Assembly: GCF_016834455.1 (NCBI RefSeq) | Contig: NZ_CP069213.1 | Location: 1,178,501-1,242,500 of the forward strand | Direction: 5' to 3' | From: Shewanella litorisediminis | Lineage (GTDB): Bacteria > Pseudomonadota > Gammaproteobacteria > Enterobacterales > Shewanellaceae | Length of the DNA stretch: 64,000 bases | Shown: piece after piece, positions 8,386-16,886 of the stretch | Position numbering within the stretch: position 1 is the first letter of the stretch | Layout: every line of letters begins with the position of its first letter | Made by a program: the position numbers and the translations under genes | The notes under the pieces: generated by a model | Told to the model about the DNA's origin: nothing | Database searches by the model: none | Seen by the model: the letters and a program-made list of their open reading frames with translations, nothing else

Positions 8386-9277
8386 ACCGTCTTCGCCACA
8401 GCCCCTGGAGCTGCGGGTAAACCGGCAACACCGCCGAGCACATCACCAAAGCAATTCCCATCAGGCTCAACCAGTTGGGCACCTCACCCAAAAACCACAG
8501 ACCGAGCAAGGTCGCGAACACCAGCCCCGTGTACTCTGCCGGGGCCAGCTGGCTGGCATCGGCGCGTCGATAGGCGTGGATCACCAGATAGGTCATACCC
8601 AGATAAAAGAGCGCCAGCAGCATGCCCACGATGGAGGCATCCCAAGCCAATGGTGCACCCTCGAAAGCGGCCGCGGGGATCAAAAACACCATGGCAAAGG
8701 CATTGGACCAGAACAGGGTACTGAAAGGATGCTCGGCGGCGGCATAGCGCTTCAAAATGAGGTTGTTACTGGCGCTGATAAGGGCACCCAGCACTGCCAG
8801 CAGCAGGTAGGGATTGAGGCTGCTTGGCTGACTTATCATCAAAATACCGCCAAAACCGATAATGCCTGCCACACTGCGCCTGTAACCTATGGTTTCTTTT
8901 AAAAAGACAGCAGACATCACCAGCAGCATCAGCGGCGACAGGTAAAGCACCGCAGTCACTGAGGCCAGTGGCAGGTTCATGATGGCGATGAAAAACAGCC
9001 CGTTGCCAAGGCCAATCAAGAGCGCACGCACCATGTGTACCCGGTACAGGGGACTGATGCGCAGCCCCCCCTGAAGCCGCCAGACAAAGGGCAGCACCAG
9101 CAGGGTGGCAAACAGCTGGCGATAGAGCACCAGTTGAAATACCCCCGTATTCGGGTCGAGAAGTTTGATTAACAGGCTGCCGGTGGCAATCAGCCACTGG
9201 GCCAGCAGTATCATCAGCAGCGCTTGCATTGAAACCCACACAGAACAGACCAAGCCGCCTAAAATACCACCGTACAC
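8369..9277 (-). CDS. EamA/DMT family transporter
   Basis: Inner-membrane drug/metabolite-type exporter of up to 302 aa with about ten hydrophobic segments arranged as two EamA repeats. The second half contains the typical APAEYTGLVFATLLGLWFLG (E-Y-T next to a loop before segment 9). The substrate cannot be told from sequence. A second candidate start (MQALLMILLAQW, position 9229) begins exactly at the first membrane segment and is equally plausible. Confidence 0.88.
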   Translation of the reverse strand: MYGGILGGLVCSVWVSMQALLMILLAQWLIATGSLLIKLLDPNTGVFQLVLYRQLFATLLVLPFVWRLQGGLRISPLYRVHMVRALLIGLGNGLFFIAIMNLPLASVTAVLYLSPLMLLVMSAVFLKETIGYRRSVAGIIGFGGILMISQPSSLNPYLLLAVLGALISASNNLILKRYAAAEHPFSTLFWSNAFAMVFLIPAAAFEGAPLAWDASIVGMLLALFYLGMTYLVIHAYRRADASQLAPAEYTGLVFATLLGLWFLGEVPNWLSLMGIALVMCSAVLPVYPQLQGLWRRRFSRAD

Positions 9278-9448
9278 ATAAGCCGTCTTGCTGAAAATTA
9301 GCAGCTACAATTGAAAAAATGTGTTTGTAGCAATAAAGTTGCAGCCTGCTGCCTAACCAGACCCACAGGTTTCCCCTGTTATCCGGGAACAAAAACATAT
9401 GGGCCTCTGGCAGCCCCGTCTGAGCAACCGAGAATCTCAACAGAAACC

Positions 9449-11098
9449 ATGGCTCGAATACTCGCAGCGATACTGGGCATTGCCTTGCTTCTTCCCCTGA
9501 TATGGTCAGTCAAGGTCAATGCGGCGGTGGCTCTGGATGATCCCTACCAATTCGTGGCCCCGGCCGATGATGTGCTGCCAACGTCCTTTGAAGATGTGCC
9601 CGACTGGCTTGATAAACACAAAGACATCAAAAGACTCCCCTTAAGCGGCGGCCGCTACTATCTGGTGGTGCCCTTTATGGTGAATGAAAACCGCAGCGAT
9701 TGGGTGGTCAACCTGCATAACTCCATCGCCGAAAAAGTGGATTATCTGGTGCTGGGGCGCGATGGCAGTCGTCAGCTGGCGAGCAGTGGCTATTATGCGC
9801 CCTACCAGTATCTTTTCGATTACGGCCGTAATGTCACCCTGAGATACGGGGTGGAATATTGGCTGCTGGTAAGGGTTGAATCCCGCTATTTCTCCTCCTT
9901 TCCCAAGCTCGAAATCAACCCGGTTACCGAGCATCGGCAACTGACCGACAGGCTGGCGGTGGCCGTGCTGCTCTGCCTGGGAGGATTGCTGTTTATTGCC
10001 TTCTACAATTTGCTGATTTACGGCTCCACCAAAGACAAGGCATTTCTGTACTACGGGCTTTACGTCATTGTGTATCTGCTTGGCTGGGCCTTTACCTTCC
10101 ATATCCCTGCCCAGCTTCTGGATATTCATCTGATTGGCTTGCATCACGTGTTTTTTATCGGACTACCGATTTTCAATATTCTGTTCTACAAACACTTTTT
10201 ACAGCTCCCCAGCTACTCACCCCGCTTGTGGCGTCTCAGTCAGTACCTGCTTTGGGCCTGTGTACTTGCCCTGCCCACCAGTTGGCTGTTGATTTCCCAT
10301 ACTGCCATCATAGCGTCTGTCTTGATTGGTGCCTGGATAGTGCTGGCAATCGTGGCGGGTAATGTGTGCCTGATGAAGGGCTTCTCACCGGCACGCTATT
10401 TCATCATGGCCTTCAGTTGCCTGTTACTGCCGGCGATGCTGATTTTGCCCGGGAACATGGGGCTGACCGCAGATATCTTTGAATACGCTGAGTTTGCCAC
10501 CCTGGCGGGTGGCACAGCCGATGCACTGCTGCTTTCTTTGGCGCTGGCCAACAAACTCAAGCTGCTCTCTGAAGAGCGTAAGGCCTATATCGAAGAGCTG
10601 AGCTCCGCCTGGGAGAAGGCCCGGGTCGACAGCCTTACGCAAATCGGTAACCGTTATGCCTTCGATGAATATCTGCAAACCTGTAATGGGTTTGGTGAGA
10701 CGGTAACAAAACCCACCGCCTTGGTGTTGCTGGATGTGGATGGCATTAAAAAAGTGAACGATACCCAGGGCCATCAGGTCGGTGACGAATTGCTCAGGAC
10801 CCTGGTGCAGGAGCTTAAGTCCCTGGACATCCCCAAACTCAAACTCTTTCGGGTTGGGGGTGATGAGTTTGCGCTCTTTTTGGATGGGTCATTCTTGTCT
10901 CTGGTCACCGACAAACTGGAGAACATAGAAACCCTCTTTGCCCGGCAGGGCTTTACCGATGCGGGGGTGAGCTTTGGTTATGCCCTCGACAGCGAGGTGC
11001 AAAAATCCCACGAATGGTTAAGGGCGGCTGACACCAGCATGTACACCCTCAAATCGGGTAAAAGGCGCGAGCTGGCCGTCGATGCCATGGAGGCGTAA
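9449..11098 (+). CDS. Membrane diguanylate cyclase with 7TMR-DISM sensor module
   Basis: Predicted c-di-GMP synthase of 549 aa. It has a signal peptide (about 1-25), a periplasmic DISMED2-type beta domain (about 40-165), a seven-helix 7TMR-DISM region (about 180-375), a short linker helix, and a C-terminal GGDEF domain. That domain opens with DSLTQIGNRYAFDEYL and has an intact GGDEF at about residues 470-474. No RxxD inhibitory site precedes it, so classical product inhibition may be absent. I start at 9449 because the encoded signal peptide begins there; the longer frame lacks one. It is a single gene ending in a strong bidirectional terminator. Confidence 0.92.
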   Translation: MARILAAILGIALLLPLIWSVKVNAAVALDDPYQFVAPADDVLPTSFEDVPDWLDKHKDIKRLPLSGGRYYLVVPFMVNENRSDWVVNLHNSIAEKVDYLVLGRDGSRQLASSGYYAPYQYLFDYGRNVTLRYGVEYWLLVRVESRYFSSFPKLEINPVTEHRQLTDRLAVAVLLCLGGLLFIAFYNLLIYGSTKDKAFLYYGLYVIVYLLGWAFTFHIPAQLLDIHLIGLHHVFFIGLPIFNILFYKHFLQLPSYSPRLWRLSQYLLWACVLALPTSWLLISHTAIIASVLIGAWIVLAIVAGNVCLMKGFSPARYFIMAFSCLLLPAMLILPGNMGLTADIFEYAEFATLAGGTADALLLSLALANKLKLLSEERKAYIEELSSAWEKARVDSLTQIGNRYAFDEYLQTCNGFGETVTKPTALVLLDVDGIKKVNDTQGHQVGDELLRTLVQELKSLDIPKLKLFRVGGDEFALFLDGSFLSLVTDKLENIETLFARQGFTDAGVSFGYALDSEVQKSHEWLRAADTSMYTLKSGKRRELAVDAMEA

Positions 11099-11154
11099 GG
11101 CCCTGGTTGTGGCGACAGCCTGCTGTTGAACATCTGCTTTGAGTACCCCCATAC

Positions 11155-11190
11155 GATAAAAAATGCGGCCAGAAGGCCGCATTTTTTATC
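11155..11190. terminator. Bidirectional terminator
   Basis: GATAAAAAATGCGGCC/GGCCGCATTTTTTATC is a perfect inverted repeat with an AGAA loop, flanked by A- and T-runs. It can end the diguanylate cyclase transcript on the plus strand and any minus-strand transcript arriving from 11.3 kb. Confidence 0.92.
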
Positions 11191-11290
11191 GCTTGCAAAG
11201 AGGCTTGGAAGTCTCTTTCGTTCTGGGAACCCCGGGAGTACCGCAAATCGCTTTTGCGCGGTGCATGCCCGCCACGGTCGCGGCTTTCAT
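11186..11290 (-). CDS. Possible 34-aa small protein
   Basis: A short minus-strand frame (begins MKAATVAGMHRAKAICGTPG, ends in KPLCKR) whose stop codon sits at the foot of the bidirectional terminator. It is basic with two cysteines. There is no clear Shine-Dalgarno and no recognised family. It is recorded because of its position directly before a terminator, not because of homology. Confidence 0.25.
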   Translation of the reverse strand: MKAATVAGMHRAKAICGTPGVPRTKETSKPLCKR

Positions 11291-11327
11291 CCTGGTTTGA
11301 TAACCACTACTACCGGGCGGCGGGCAA

Positions 11328-11355
11328 GAAAAAGGCAAGCCAATCGGCTTGCCTG
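11328..11355 (-). terminator. Terminator after the 53-aa charged protein gene
   Basis: On the minus strand GGCAAGCC/GGCTTGCC with a short loop is followed by TTTTTC. It lies 22 bp past the stop of the small charged-protein gene. Confidence 0.88.
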
Positions 11356-11376
11356 AGAAGATTCGGTTTGGGAGCT

Positions 11377-11538
11377 TCAGCGCCACTTGCTTTGGAGATA
11401 TTCCACCTCGGCATTTTCGTCAAAGTAGCGACGCTTGGTATCGCGTCTGCGTTGTTTGACCCGCTTGTTCTTTTGCTTCCCTTTGACGTTATCGCCCCAT
11501 GGCGAGTCTTCGTCTTCAAATTCGTAGGAGTGTGACAT
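11377..11538 (-). CDS. Small highly charged protein, function unknown
   Basis: A 53-aa frame starting MSHSYEFEDEDSPWGDN, with an acidic first third and a strongly basic middle (KQKNKRVKQRRRDTKRR), ending in YLQSKWR. Such acidic-plus-basic small proteins are common among conserved hypotheticals of Shewanella and Vibrio and are often nucleic-acid associated, but I do not recognise a named family. The start is the internal ATG at 11538. It has its own terminator. Confidence 0.6.
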   Translation of the reverse strand: MSHSYEFEDEDSPWGDNVKGKQKNKRVKQRRRDTKRRYFDENAEVEYLQSKWR

Positions 11539-11789
11539 GACCTTTTCCAGCTGAACACATGTGCCACTCTGGCACAGGATCTTTTTACCCAATGGTCATG
11601 ACAAGCTAAAGCGAAAAATTTATTGCTTGAGGGTGAAAATATTTGCCCGTAACCCATTTGGTTGAACAGGCTTAATTGAGGCTTAAAACTTTGGTGGGAT
11701 TGAGGCCAGCAGAACCCTGTAATCCCTGATGCACAAGGCAATCCGCATCAGGGAAACCGGCCAGTGGCAAGGGTTCATCAAAAACGTGA

Positions 11790-13166
11790 CTAACGGCGCT
11801 TGAACCGCGCCACAAACATGCCGTCAGCATTGGCCTGTTGAGGCCACAGGGTCAACATGGCGCTCTTTGCAGCAGCGCTGTGTTCTCCGCTGAAAGGATG
11901 TCTGACGGCATCGGGTTCAAAATCAGGATGTGCGGCCAAAAAATCCTCTGCCACGGCATCGTTCTCGGCGCGGGCCAGAGAGCAGGTGGCATATATCAGT
12001 ACGCCGCCGCTGCGTACCGCGGCACTGGCGCGGCGCAAAATATCCAGCTGCAGTGCAGGTTTATCCATAATGGCAGCAGCATCATCAATCCAGCGCATAT
12101 CTGGATTACGGCGCCAGGTGCCGGTGCAGGAGCAGGGCGCATCCACGAGCACCCCATCAAAATAGTCCGCCTTCACCGGCAGCTTGTCACTGCGCCAGGG
12201 GCTGATTTGAATCGGCGAAAACCCCGCTTTATCGGCGCGGCGCAGCAGCTCTTCCAGCGCTTTGGGGCGAATATCCGAGGCCACGAGTTCACCCACGCCG
12301 CCACGCTTTTGCATCAGCGAAAAGAGCTGCAGGCTCTTACCACCTGCGCCAGCGCAGGCATCCCACCAACGCTCACCTGCCTTGGGGGCGGCGACTTCGC
12401 CAATGGCCTGTGAGGCCAAATCCTGCACCTCCAGCTTGCCTGACTTGTAGGCAGTTATCCCATCGAGGTTGATGCTTTGACTGGCAAGCTCGATGGCATC
12501 ATCAAACCTGTCACTTGGGATGGCGGCAATCTCATCGGCCTGAAGCTGTTTTAATACCTGATCGCGGGTCTCGCCCTGGGCGCGGGTCCACAAGGGCGGG
12601 CGGCGGCACAGGGCATCGATAAAGGCGAGCTTCTCCGCTTCTGGCACTATGATGTGCTCCCAGGCCCAATCGGGCACCAGGTTCGACGGAGTAAATTCAC
12701 CGCCTGCAAACTGGCTCTTGAGTGCGGCGCAAATGGCGTTCAGGCTTTCAGGCGTATCGCCAAAGGCGGGAATATCCAACTGAGTAAGGCCTGACTGTGT
12801 GAGCCAGCCACCGCGAATATCCTGCCAGGGGTGGTTCTCAATGGCTGCCACCAGGCTTAATTGAGTAAACCAGTGCTGGCTCTGCACTCCGCCCAGGCCA
12901 GAGGAAAAGCCCAAGCCGCTCACATGGACGCCATCGGCTGCTGGCAGGTTTTTCAGCCAGCCCCACCATCGGAACAGGCCAAACAGAGTTTCGCGGATAA
13001 GCTTTCTGTCTTTGGAGCCGTGCTTTTTATGTTCGCGGAAATAGTTGGCCAGCACCCGATCGGCGCCTTCGCGCTTGTCAAAAATATGCGAAACCAGCTG
13101 ATGCAAAGTGTTGGCATAACTGATGGCGCGGCGCTCGGCCGACGAGAGAGGTGCTGGATGTGACAT
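11790..13166 (-). CDS. RsmB/NOP-family RNA (cytosine-5) methyltransferase
   Basis: SAM-dependent m5C methyltransferase acting on rRNA or tRNA, 458 aa. An N-terminal NusB-like RNA-binding region is followed by a Rossmann methyltransferase core. SAM motif I is DACAGAGGKSLQLFSL. The two catalytic cysteines are in DAPCSCTGTWRRNP (motif IV) and IYATCSLARAEN (motif VI). The architecture is that of RsmB-like proteins, but overall sequence is not close enough by eye to call the exact target. It lies upstream of nothing obvious and downstream of the GST gene on the same strand (96-bp gap). Confidence 0.88.
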   Translation of the reverse strand: MSHPAPLSSAERRAISYANTLHQLVSHIFDKREGADRVLANYFREHKKHGSKDRKLIRETLFGLFRWWGWLKNLPAADGVHVSGLGFSSGLGGVQSQHWFTQLSLVAAIENHPWQDIRGGWLTQSGLTQLDIPAFGDTPESLNAICAALKSQFAGGEFTPSNLVPDWAWEHIIVPEAEKLAFIDALCRRPPLWTRAQGETRDQVLKQLQADEIAAIPSDRFDDAIELASQSINLDGITAYKSGKLEVQDLASQAIGEVAAPKAGERWWDACAGAGGKSLQLFSLMQKRGGVGELVASDIRPKALEELLRRADKAGFSPIQISPWRSDKLPVKADYFDGVLVDAPCSCTGTWRRNPDMRWIDDAAAIMDKPALQLDILRRASAAVRSGGVLIYATCSLARAENDAVAEDFLAAHPDFEPDAVRHPFSGEHSAAAKSAMLTLWPQQANADGMFVARFKRR

Positions 13167-13262
13167 GGGCTTGCCTGCATAAAAAAACCGGCGCCGATTG
13201 TAGCAGATGCGCCGCGAGGGCGCATCTGGGAAGGCTGAAACCCAACTGCCGGGATTGGCCTC

Positions 13263-13931
13263 TCAGCGGGTGACCATCCTGGCGATGTCTTTGGCGCGCT
13301 CTTCTGACGATTTCTCGCTTGGTGGCGGCACCGCAAGGCCTTTGGCCACGGCTGGCCGGGCGGCGATACGCTCAAGCCAGTGTTGCAGCGCTTCCAAACC
13401 GCTGATGTCGATGCCGCTCCAGTCATAAATCCGCACCCAAGGGAAGGTGGCGATATCGGCAATGCTGTACTCGTCACCGGCTAGATACGCGTGCTTTTCA
13501 AGCTGGGTATTCATCACCTCAAACAGGCGGCGACCTTCCTTTTGGTAACGCTCAATGGCGGCCGGGATCTTTTCCGGAAAATAGCGATAAAACACGTTCG
13601 CCTGACCCATCATGGGGCCGACGCCGCCCATCTGGAACATCAGCCACTGGATAACCTGCGATCGCGCCTTGGGCTCGGTCGGCAGCAGCTTGCCGGTTTT
13701 CTCGGCCAGATACAGCAGAATGGCGCCCGACTCAAACACCGCAAAGTCATCGTTATCGGTATCCACAATCGCCGGAATACGGCCGTTGGTATTGATGGCC
13801 AGAAACTCAGGCTTTTTTTGCTCAAGGGTCATGAGATCGAGGGCATGCACCCGATACTCAAGCCCCAGCTCTTCAAGGGCGATGGAAATTTTATGGCCGT
13901 TGGGGGTGGCGGCAGTATAAAGCTCAATCAT
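13263..13931 (-). CDS. Glutathione S-transferase, YfcG/Nu-like
   Basis: Cytoplasmic GST of 222 aa. The thioredoxin-like N-domain opens with [21 protein letters not shown] and carries the glutathione-binding [12 protein letters not shown] and [16 protein letters not shown] motifs. The helical C-domain has [19 protein letters not shown] N-capping residues (seen as [13 protein letters not shown]). TPNGHK and [11 protein letters not shown] closely resemble E. coli YfcG, a disulfide-bond oxidoreductase, so disulfide reductase activity is plausible. It is the second gene of a two-GST operon, 11 bp after the first, divergent from a TetR gene. Confidence 0.92.
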   Translation of the reverse strand: MIELYTAATPNGHKISIALEELGLEYRVHALDLMTLEQKKPEFLAINTNGRIPAIVDTDNDDFAVFESGAILLYLAEKTGKLLPTEPKARSQVIQWLMFQMGGVGPMMGQANVFYRYFPEKIPAAIERYQKEGRRLFEVMNTQLEKHAYLAGDEYSIADIATFPWVRIYDWSGIDISGLEALQHWLERIAARPAVAKGLAVPPPSEKSSEERAKDIARMVTR

Positions 13932-13942
13932 GGTGTGCTCCT

Positions 13943-14572
13943 TTATTGCTGGCTTGCCAGCAGGGCGGCCACGGCGGGGCGCGCGGCAATGGCGGCGTGC
14001 CAGCGGCGGATGTTGGGCATGGCGTCGGTCAGTTCAATCTCAAGGCGCGGCAAAAAGCCTATCAGCACAAAACCTGTGATATCGGCGATGCTGAAGCGGT
14101 CGATGGCAACAAAGTCTCGCCCTTGAAGGCGTGCTTCCAGGGTGGGCAGAAATTCGATTAACCGTTCACGGGACTCAGCGCCCCAGGCTTCGACAAAGCG
14201 CTCTCGGTCTTTGAAAAAGCCGGTGAGATTACGAAATGCCTGAAACGCGACCATCAGGCCGTTCAGTTCCAGCACCCGGTTCCACATTTCCACCTGCGCC
14301 TGCTCCAGCGGGCTGTTGCCAAACAGGCTCTGATCCCTTGGGTGCAGGGCATCGAAGTAGCGGCAAATGGCGACAGACTCACAGATGTGGGTACCGTCAT
14401 CGAGTTCCAGCACTGGAATACGGCCATTGACACTTTTACGTTTGAATTCAGGTGTCAGGTTGTCGCCGCCACGTAAGTCCAGCTGCTCTCTTGGCACCTC
14501 AATGCCGAGTTCTGCCAGGAAAATGCCCACACGGCGGGCGCTGGGGGTGGGGGCAAGCTCGAGGATTCTCAT
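13943..14572 (-). CDS. Glutathione S-transferase family protein
   Basis: Cytoplasmic GST-like protein of 209 aa. The N-domain has [28 protein letters not shown] (cis-Pro and glutathione-binding Glu-Ser) and the C-domain has the [16 protein letters not shown] capping box. The catalytic Ser/Tyr cannot be assigned with confidence (PTPSARR near the N-terminus). It is the first gene of the operon with the YfcG-like GST. The promoter region is shared with a divergently transcribed TetR regulator and contains two matching operators. Confidence 0.88.
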   Translation of the reverse strand: MRILELAPTPSARRVGIFLAELGIEVPREQLDLRGGDNLTPEFKRKSVNGRIPVLELDDGTHICESVAICRYFDALHPRDQSLFGNSPLEQAQVEMWNRVLELNGLMVAFQAFRNLTGFFKDRERFVEAWGAESRERLIEFLPTLEARLQGRDFVAIDRFSIADITGFVLIGFLPRLEIELTDAMPNIRRWHAAIAARPAVAALLASQQ

Positions 14573-14588
14573 AAGGTCTCTCTTTATC

Positions 14589-14637
14589 TGAACGATCGGT
14601 TAGGATAGAATCTACTGCATAACTGAACGAACGGTCA
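14589..14637. promoter_or_regulatory. Paired TetR-type operators in the GST/TetR divergent promoter
   Basis: TGAACGATCGGTTA (14589-14602) and TGAACGAACGGTCA (14624-14637) are two copies of an imperfect palindrome (TGAnCG..CGnTCA) with centres 35 bp apart. They lie in the gap between the divergent GST operon and the tetR gene. The adjacent TetR protein is the obvious candidate binder, repressing both directions. Confidence 0.75.
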
Positions 14638-14686
14638 ATAATTAGATCCCAAGTTCATATTCACTTTTGCGACGAGATATTCCCCG

Positions 14687-15259
14687 ATGGCGAGAAGCTG
14701 TAATTTTTGCAAGGAGGAGAAGCTGGAGCAGGCCATGAACCTGTTCTGGCAAAAAGGCTATGAGGGGACCTCGGTGGCCGATCTGGTCAAGCACCTGGGG
14801 ATTAACCGCTTCAGCCTTTACAACAGCTTTGGCGATAAGCTGACCCTGTATCGCGATGCGCTGCGTCGTTACCTCTACACCCGCGGCCTGACCGGACTGG
14901 GGCCTCTGCAAGCCGATGATGCCGATATGGACGCGTTGGTAAATCTGGTTGAGGAGTTTGCCGCCAAGCAAAAAGATCAGCAGTTTGGCTGTTTTATGCA
15001 AAACGCGCTGCTGGAGCGCTGTGTGGAAGACGAAGAGGTGAAGCGTCTGGGCAACGAACTTTTTCAGGGGCTGGAGCAGGCGTTTTGCAAGGTGATAGCA
15101 CGTTATCAGTCAAAGGAGCGTGCCGCCGGGTTGGCGGCCTTTCTGGTGATGCAGCTTCAGGGCATTCGGGTGCTGGGTAAGTCCGGACAGTTTGAAATGC
15201 TTGATGCCGCCATGGTGGTGCTCAGGGGCGAAATTCAGCGCTGGAAAACGCCCGTCTGA
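14687..15259 (+). CDS. TetR/AcrR family transcriptional regulator
   Basis: A repressor of 190 aa. The N-terminal helix-turn-helix is seen as NLFWQKGYEGTSVADLVKHL then GINRFSLYNSFGDKLTLY (about residues 18-52), the canonical TetR recognition helix region. The N-terminal CNFCKEEK motif is unusual and offers two cysteines that could sense electrophiles or oxidants, in keeping with regulation of glutathione transferases; this is inference. It is divergent from the two-GST operon with paired operators between. Confidence 0.92.
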   Translation: MARSCNFCKEEKLEQAMNLFWQKGYEGTSVADLVKHLGINRFSLYNSFGDKLTLYRDALRRYLYTRGLTGLGPLQADDADMDALVNLVEEFAAKQKDQQFGCFMQNALLERCVEDEEVKRLGNELFQGLEQAFCKVIARYQSKERAAGLAAFLVMQLQGIRVLGKSGQFEMLDAAMVVLRGEIQRWKTPV

Positions 15260-15290
15260 TGTGGCCATATTCGGCTTAATCGGCAGTGCT

Positions 15291-15962
15291 TCAGTAATCC
15301 AACTCCAGTGCAAAGCACAGGTAGCGCATCAGCTGCTGGCAGTGTTCAAACCCGGCCGTGAGTCTTGAGGCAAAGTCGGGCCGCAGTATTTCTTCATTGG
15401 TTAAGGGTTTGACTGCTATAAAGTCTTTGCGCTTGAGTTCGTCAATTAATGGATGGCCCTTGTCAAACCCCCGTGGCGGTCGCGACAGACTGCCTCCATC
15501 CATGGCAAAGCCGCCGTCAGTCAGCGCCTTGAGCGCTTTTTGATAGGCGGCTGGGTTTTCGTCGATACAGCTTCGAATGGCATTGAGCGTCTTGGGCTCG
15601 GGGTGCCAAATACCGGCGCCCACAAAACAGCCGTCGTTCGCGATATGCAGATAAAGCCCCGGCGCATGCACATCTTTCCCCTGAAAATGCCGAAACTGAA
15701 TGCCCACATTGGTCTTGTAAGGGCGTTTATCGTGGCCAAAACGGGTATCACGCTGGGGGCGCATCAGGCTGCCACCCACCTTCCTGGCTACTGCCGTGAG
15801 CCTGGGCGACAGGGCTGCTATGCCCGGTGCGGCGGCTTCGATTAACTTAAGGGCGGGGGAGCGCACCTGATCTTCATAGGTTTGCTGATTGGCCTTGAAC
15901 CAGTAGCGCTCGTTATGGGCTTCGAGGGCAGCAAGAAAGTCAAAGGTCGCTTGGCTGAACAT
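15291..15962 (-). CDS. DUF2461 family protein
   Basis: A conserved protein of unknown function, 223 aa. It begins MFSQATFDFLAALEAHNERYWF and has the family's NxRxWF start, the central DTRFGHDKRPYKTNVGIQF block and YLHIANDGCFVGAGIWHPEP. I start at the ATG at 15962 because GGAGGAAATC precedes it at ideal spacing; the longer frame has no ribosome-binding site. It is divergent from the phnA-like gene with only 100 bp between. Confidence 0.88.
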   Translation of the reverse strand: MFSQATFDFLAALEAHNERYWFKANQQTYEDQVRSPALKLIEAAAPGIAALSPRLTAVARKVGGSLMRPQRDTRFGHDKRPYKTNVGIQFRHFQGKDVHAPGLYLHIANDGCFVGAGIWHPEPKTLNAIRSCIDENPAAYQKALKALTDGGFAMDGGSLSRPPRGFDKGHPLIDELKRKDFIAVKPLTNEEILRPDFASRLTAGFEHCQQLMRYLCFALELDY

Positions 15963-16062
15963 GATTTCCTCCATGAACCTGGCACGCTTTGTGGGGAAGA
16001 ACACTGACGGCGAGTAAGGTTTTTGATAGAATCCGTGGTTTTGGTAAAAGTGACAGATCAAG

Positions 16063-16629
16063 ATGACCTATGCAATCAGCCGTGCCTGCGGCAAATGTGA
16101 ACTCTGCAGCGCAGAGACAGAACTTTCTCTCTTTGAAGTGCCTGCCAGTGGCGACCGCACTGACAACGATATCGCCCTATGCGGTATCTGTCAGGCACAA
16201 ATCGCCGACACTGCCTCGCTGGATGTTAACCACTGGCGTTGCCTGAACGAAAGCATGTGGAGCACTGTGCCTGCCGTGCAGGTGATGGCCGCCCGTATGC
16301 TCAAAGAACTTTCCAGCGAAACCTGGGCTCAGGATCTGCTGGATATGATGTATCTGGATGAAGACACCCAGGCCTGGGTCGACGCCGCCAACGCCGAAGC
16401 TGCGCTGGATGCCGATGCCGCCCCCACACTGGACAGCAACGGCGCTCAGCTCGCCGCCGGCGATACCGTGGTGATCATCAAAGATCTTAACGTCAAGGGC
16501 ACCAGTTTTGTGGCCAAGCGTGGCACCGCCGTGCGTAACATCGCGCTCACCAACAATCCCGAGCATATCGAAGGCCGGGTAAATGGTACCCGCATCGTTA
16601 TCTTAAGCTGCTACGTGAAAAAGTCCTGA
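16063..16629 (+). CDS. PhnA/YjdM-family zinc-ribbon protein
   Basis: A protein of 188 aa with an N-terminal zinc ribbon (CGKCELC at the start and LCGICQ about 35 residues later) and a C-terminal PhnA SH3-like domain (GDTVVIIKDLNVKGTSFVAKRGT, then INGTRIVILSCYVKKS-like ending). The family was named for alkylphosphonate utilisation, but its role there is doubtful; it is not part of C-P lyase and no phn genes are nearby. It is somewhat longer than E. coli YjdM because of an insertion between ribbon and C-domain. A terminator follows. Confidence 0.88.
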   Translation: MTYAISRACGKCELCSAETELSLFEVPASGDRTDNDIALCGICQAQIADTASLDVNHWRCLNESMWSTVPAVQVMAARMLKELSSETWAQDLLDMMYLDEDTQAWVDAANAEAALDADAAPTLDSNGAQLAAGDTVVIIKDLNVKGTSFVAKRGTAVRNIALTNNPEHIEGRVNGTRIVILSCYVKKS

Positions 16630-16658
16630 TATCAGGAGCCACATTCATTTTGCATAAG

Positions 16659-16688
16659 AAAAGGCTGCCACAGGGCGGCCTTTTTTAT
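16659..16688 (+). terminator. Terminator after the phnA-like gene
   Basis: AAGGCTGCC/GGCGGCCTT with an ACAG loop (one G-U pair) is followed by TTTTTT, 30 bp past the stop. Confidence 0.88.
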
Positions 16689-16731
16689 GGTGAATACCGG
16701 GTAAATCATGCTGTTGTTTTCTGAAATTCAG

Positions 16732-16783
16732 TGAGGGGTGCCGCTGCCTGGGGCAGGTCGCAATCCATCACTCAAAGCACCCC
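16732..16783. other. Long stem-loop in the phnA-deacylase gap
   Basis: AGGGGTGC (about 16733) pairs with GCACCCCT (about 16776) around a 36-nt interior that holds its own hairpin CTGCC-TGG-GGCAG. There is no T-run, so it is not a simple terminator. It lies about 100 bp upstream of the deacylase start and could be a leader structure or protein-binding site; no function is assigned. Confidence 0.4.
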
Positions 16784-16886
16784 TTGTTATCCAAACCATT
16801 CACACAGGGGGAAGAGCCATTGGGTTCGCCCTGCTTCCTTTGCTAATTGCCTGAGTTACAATGGCTAAAAATGCCAGCAGGAAGCT

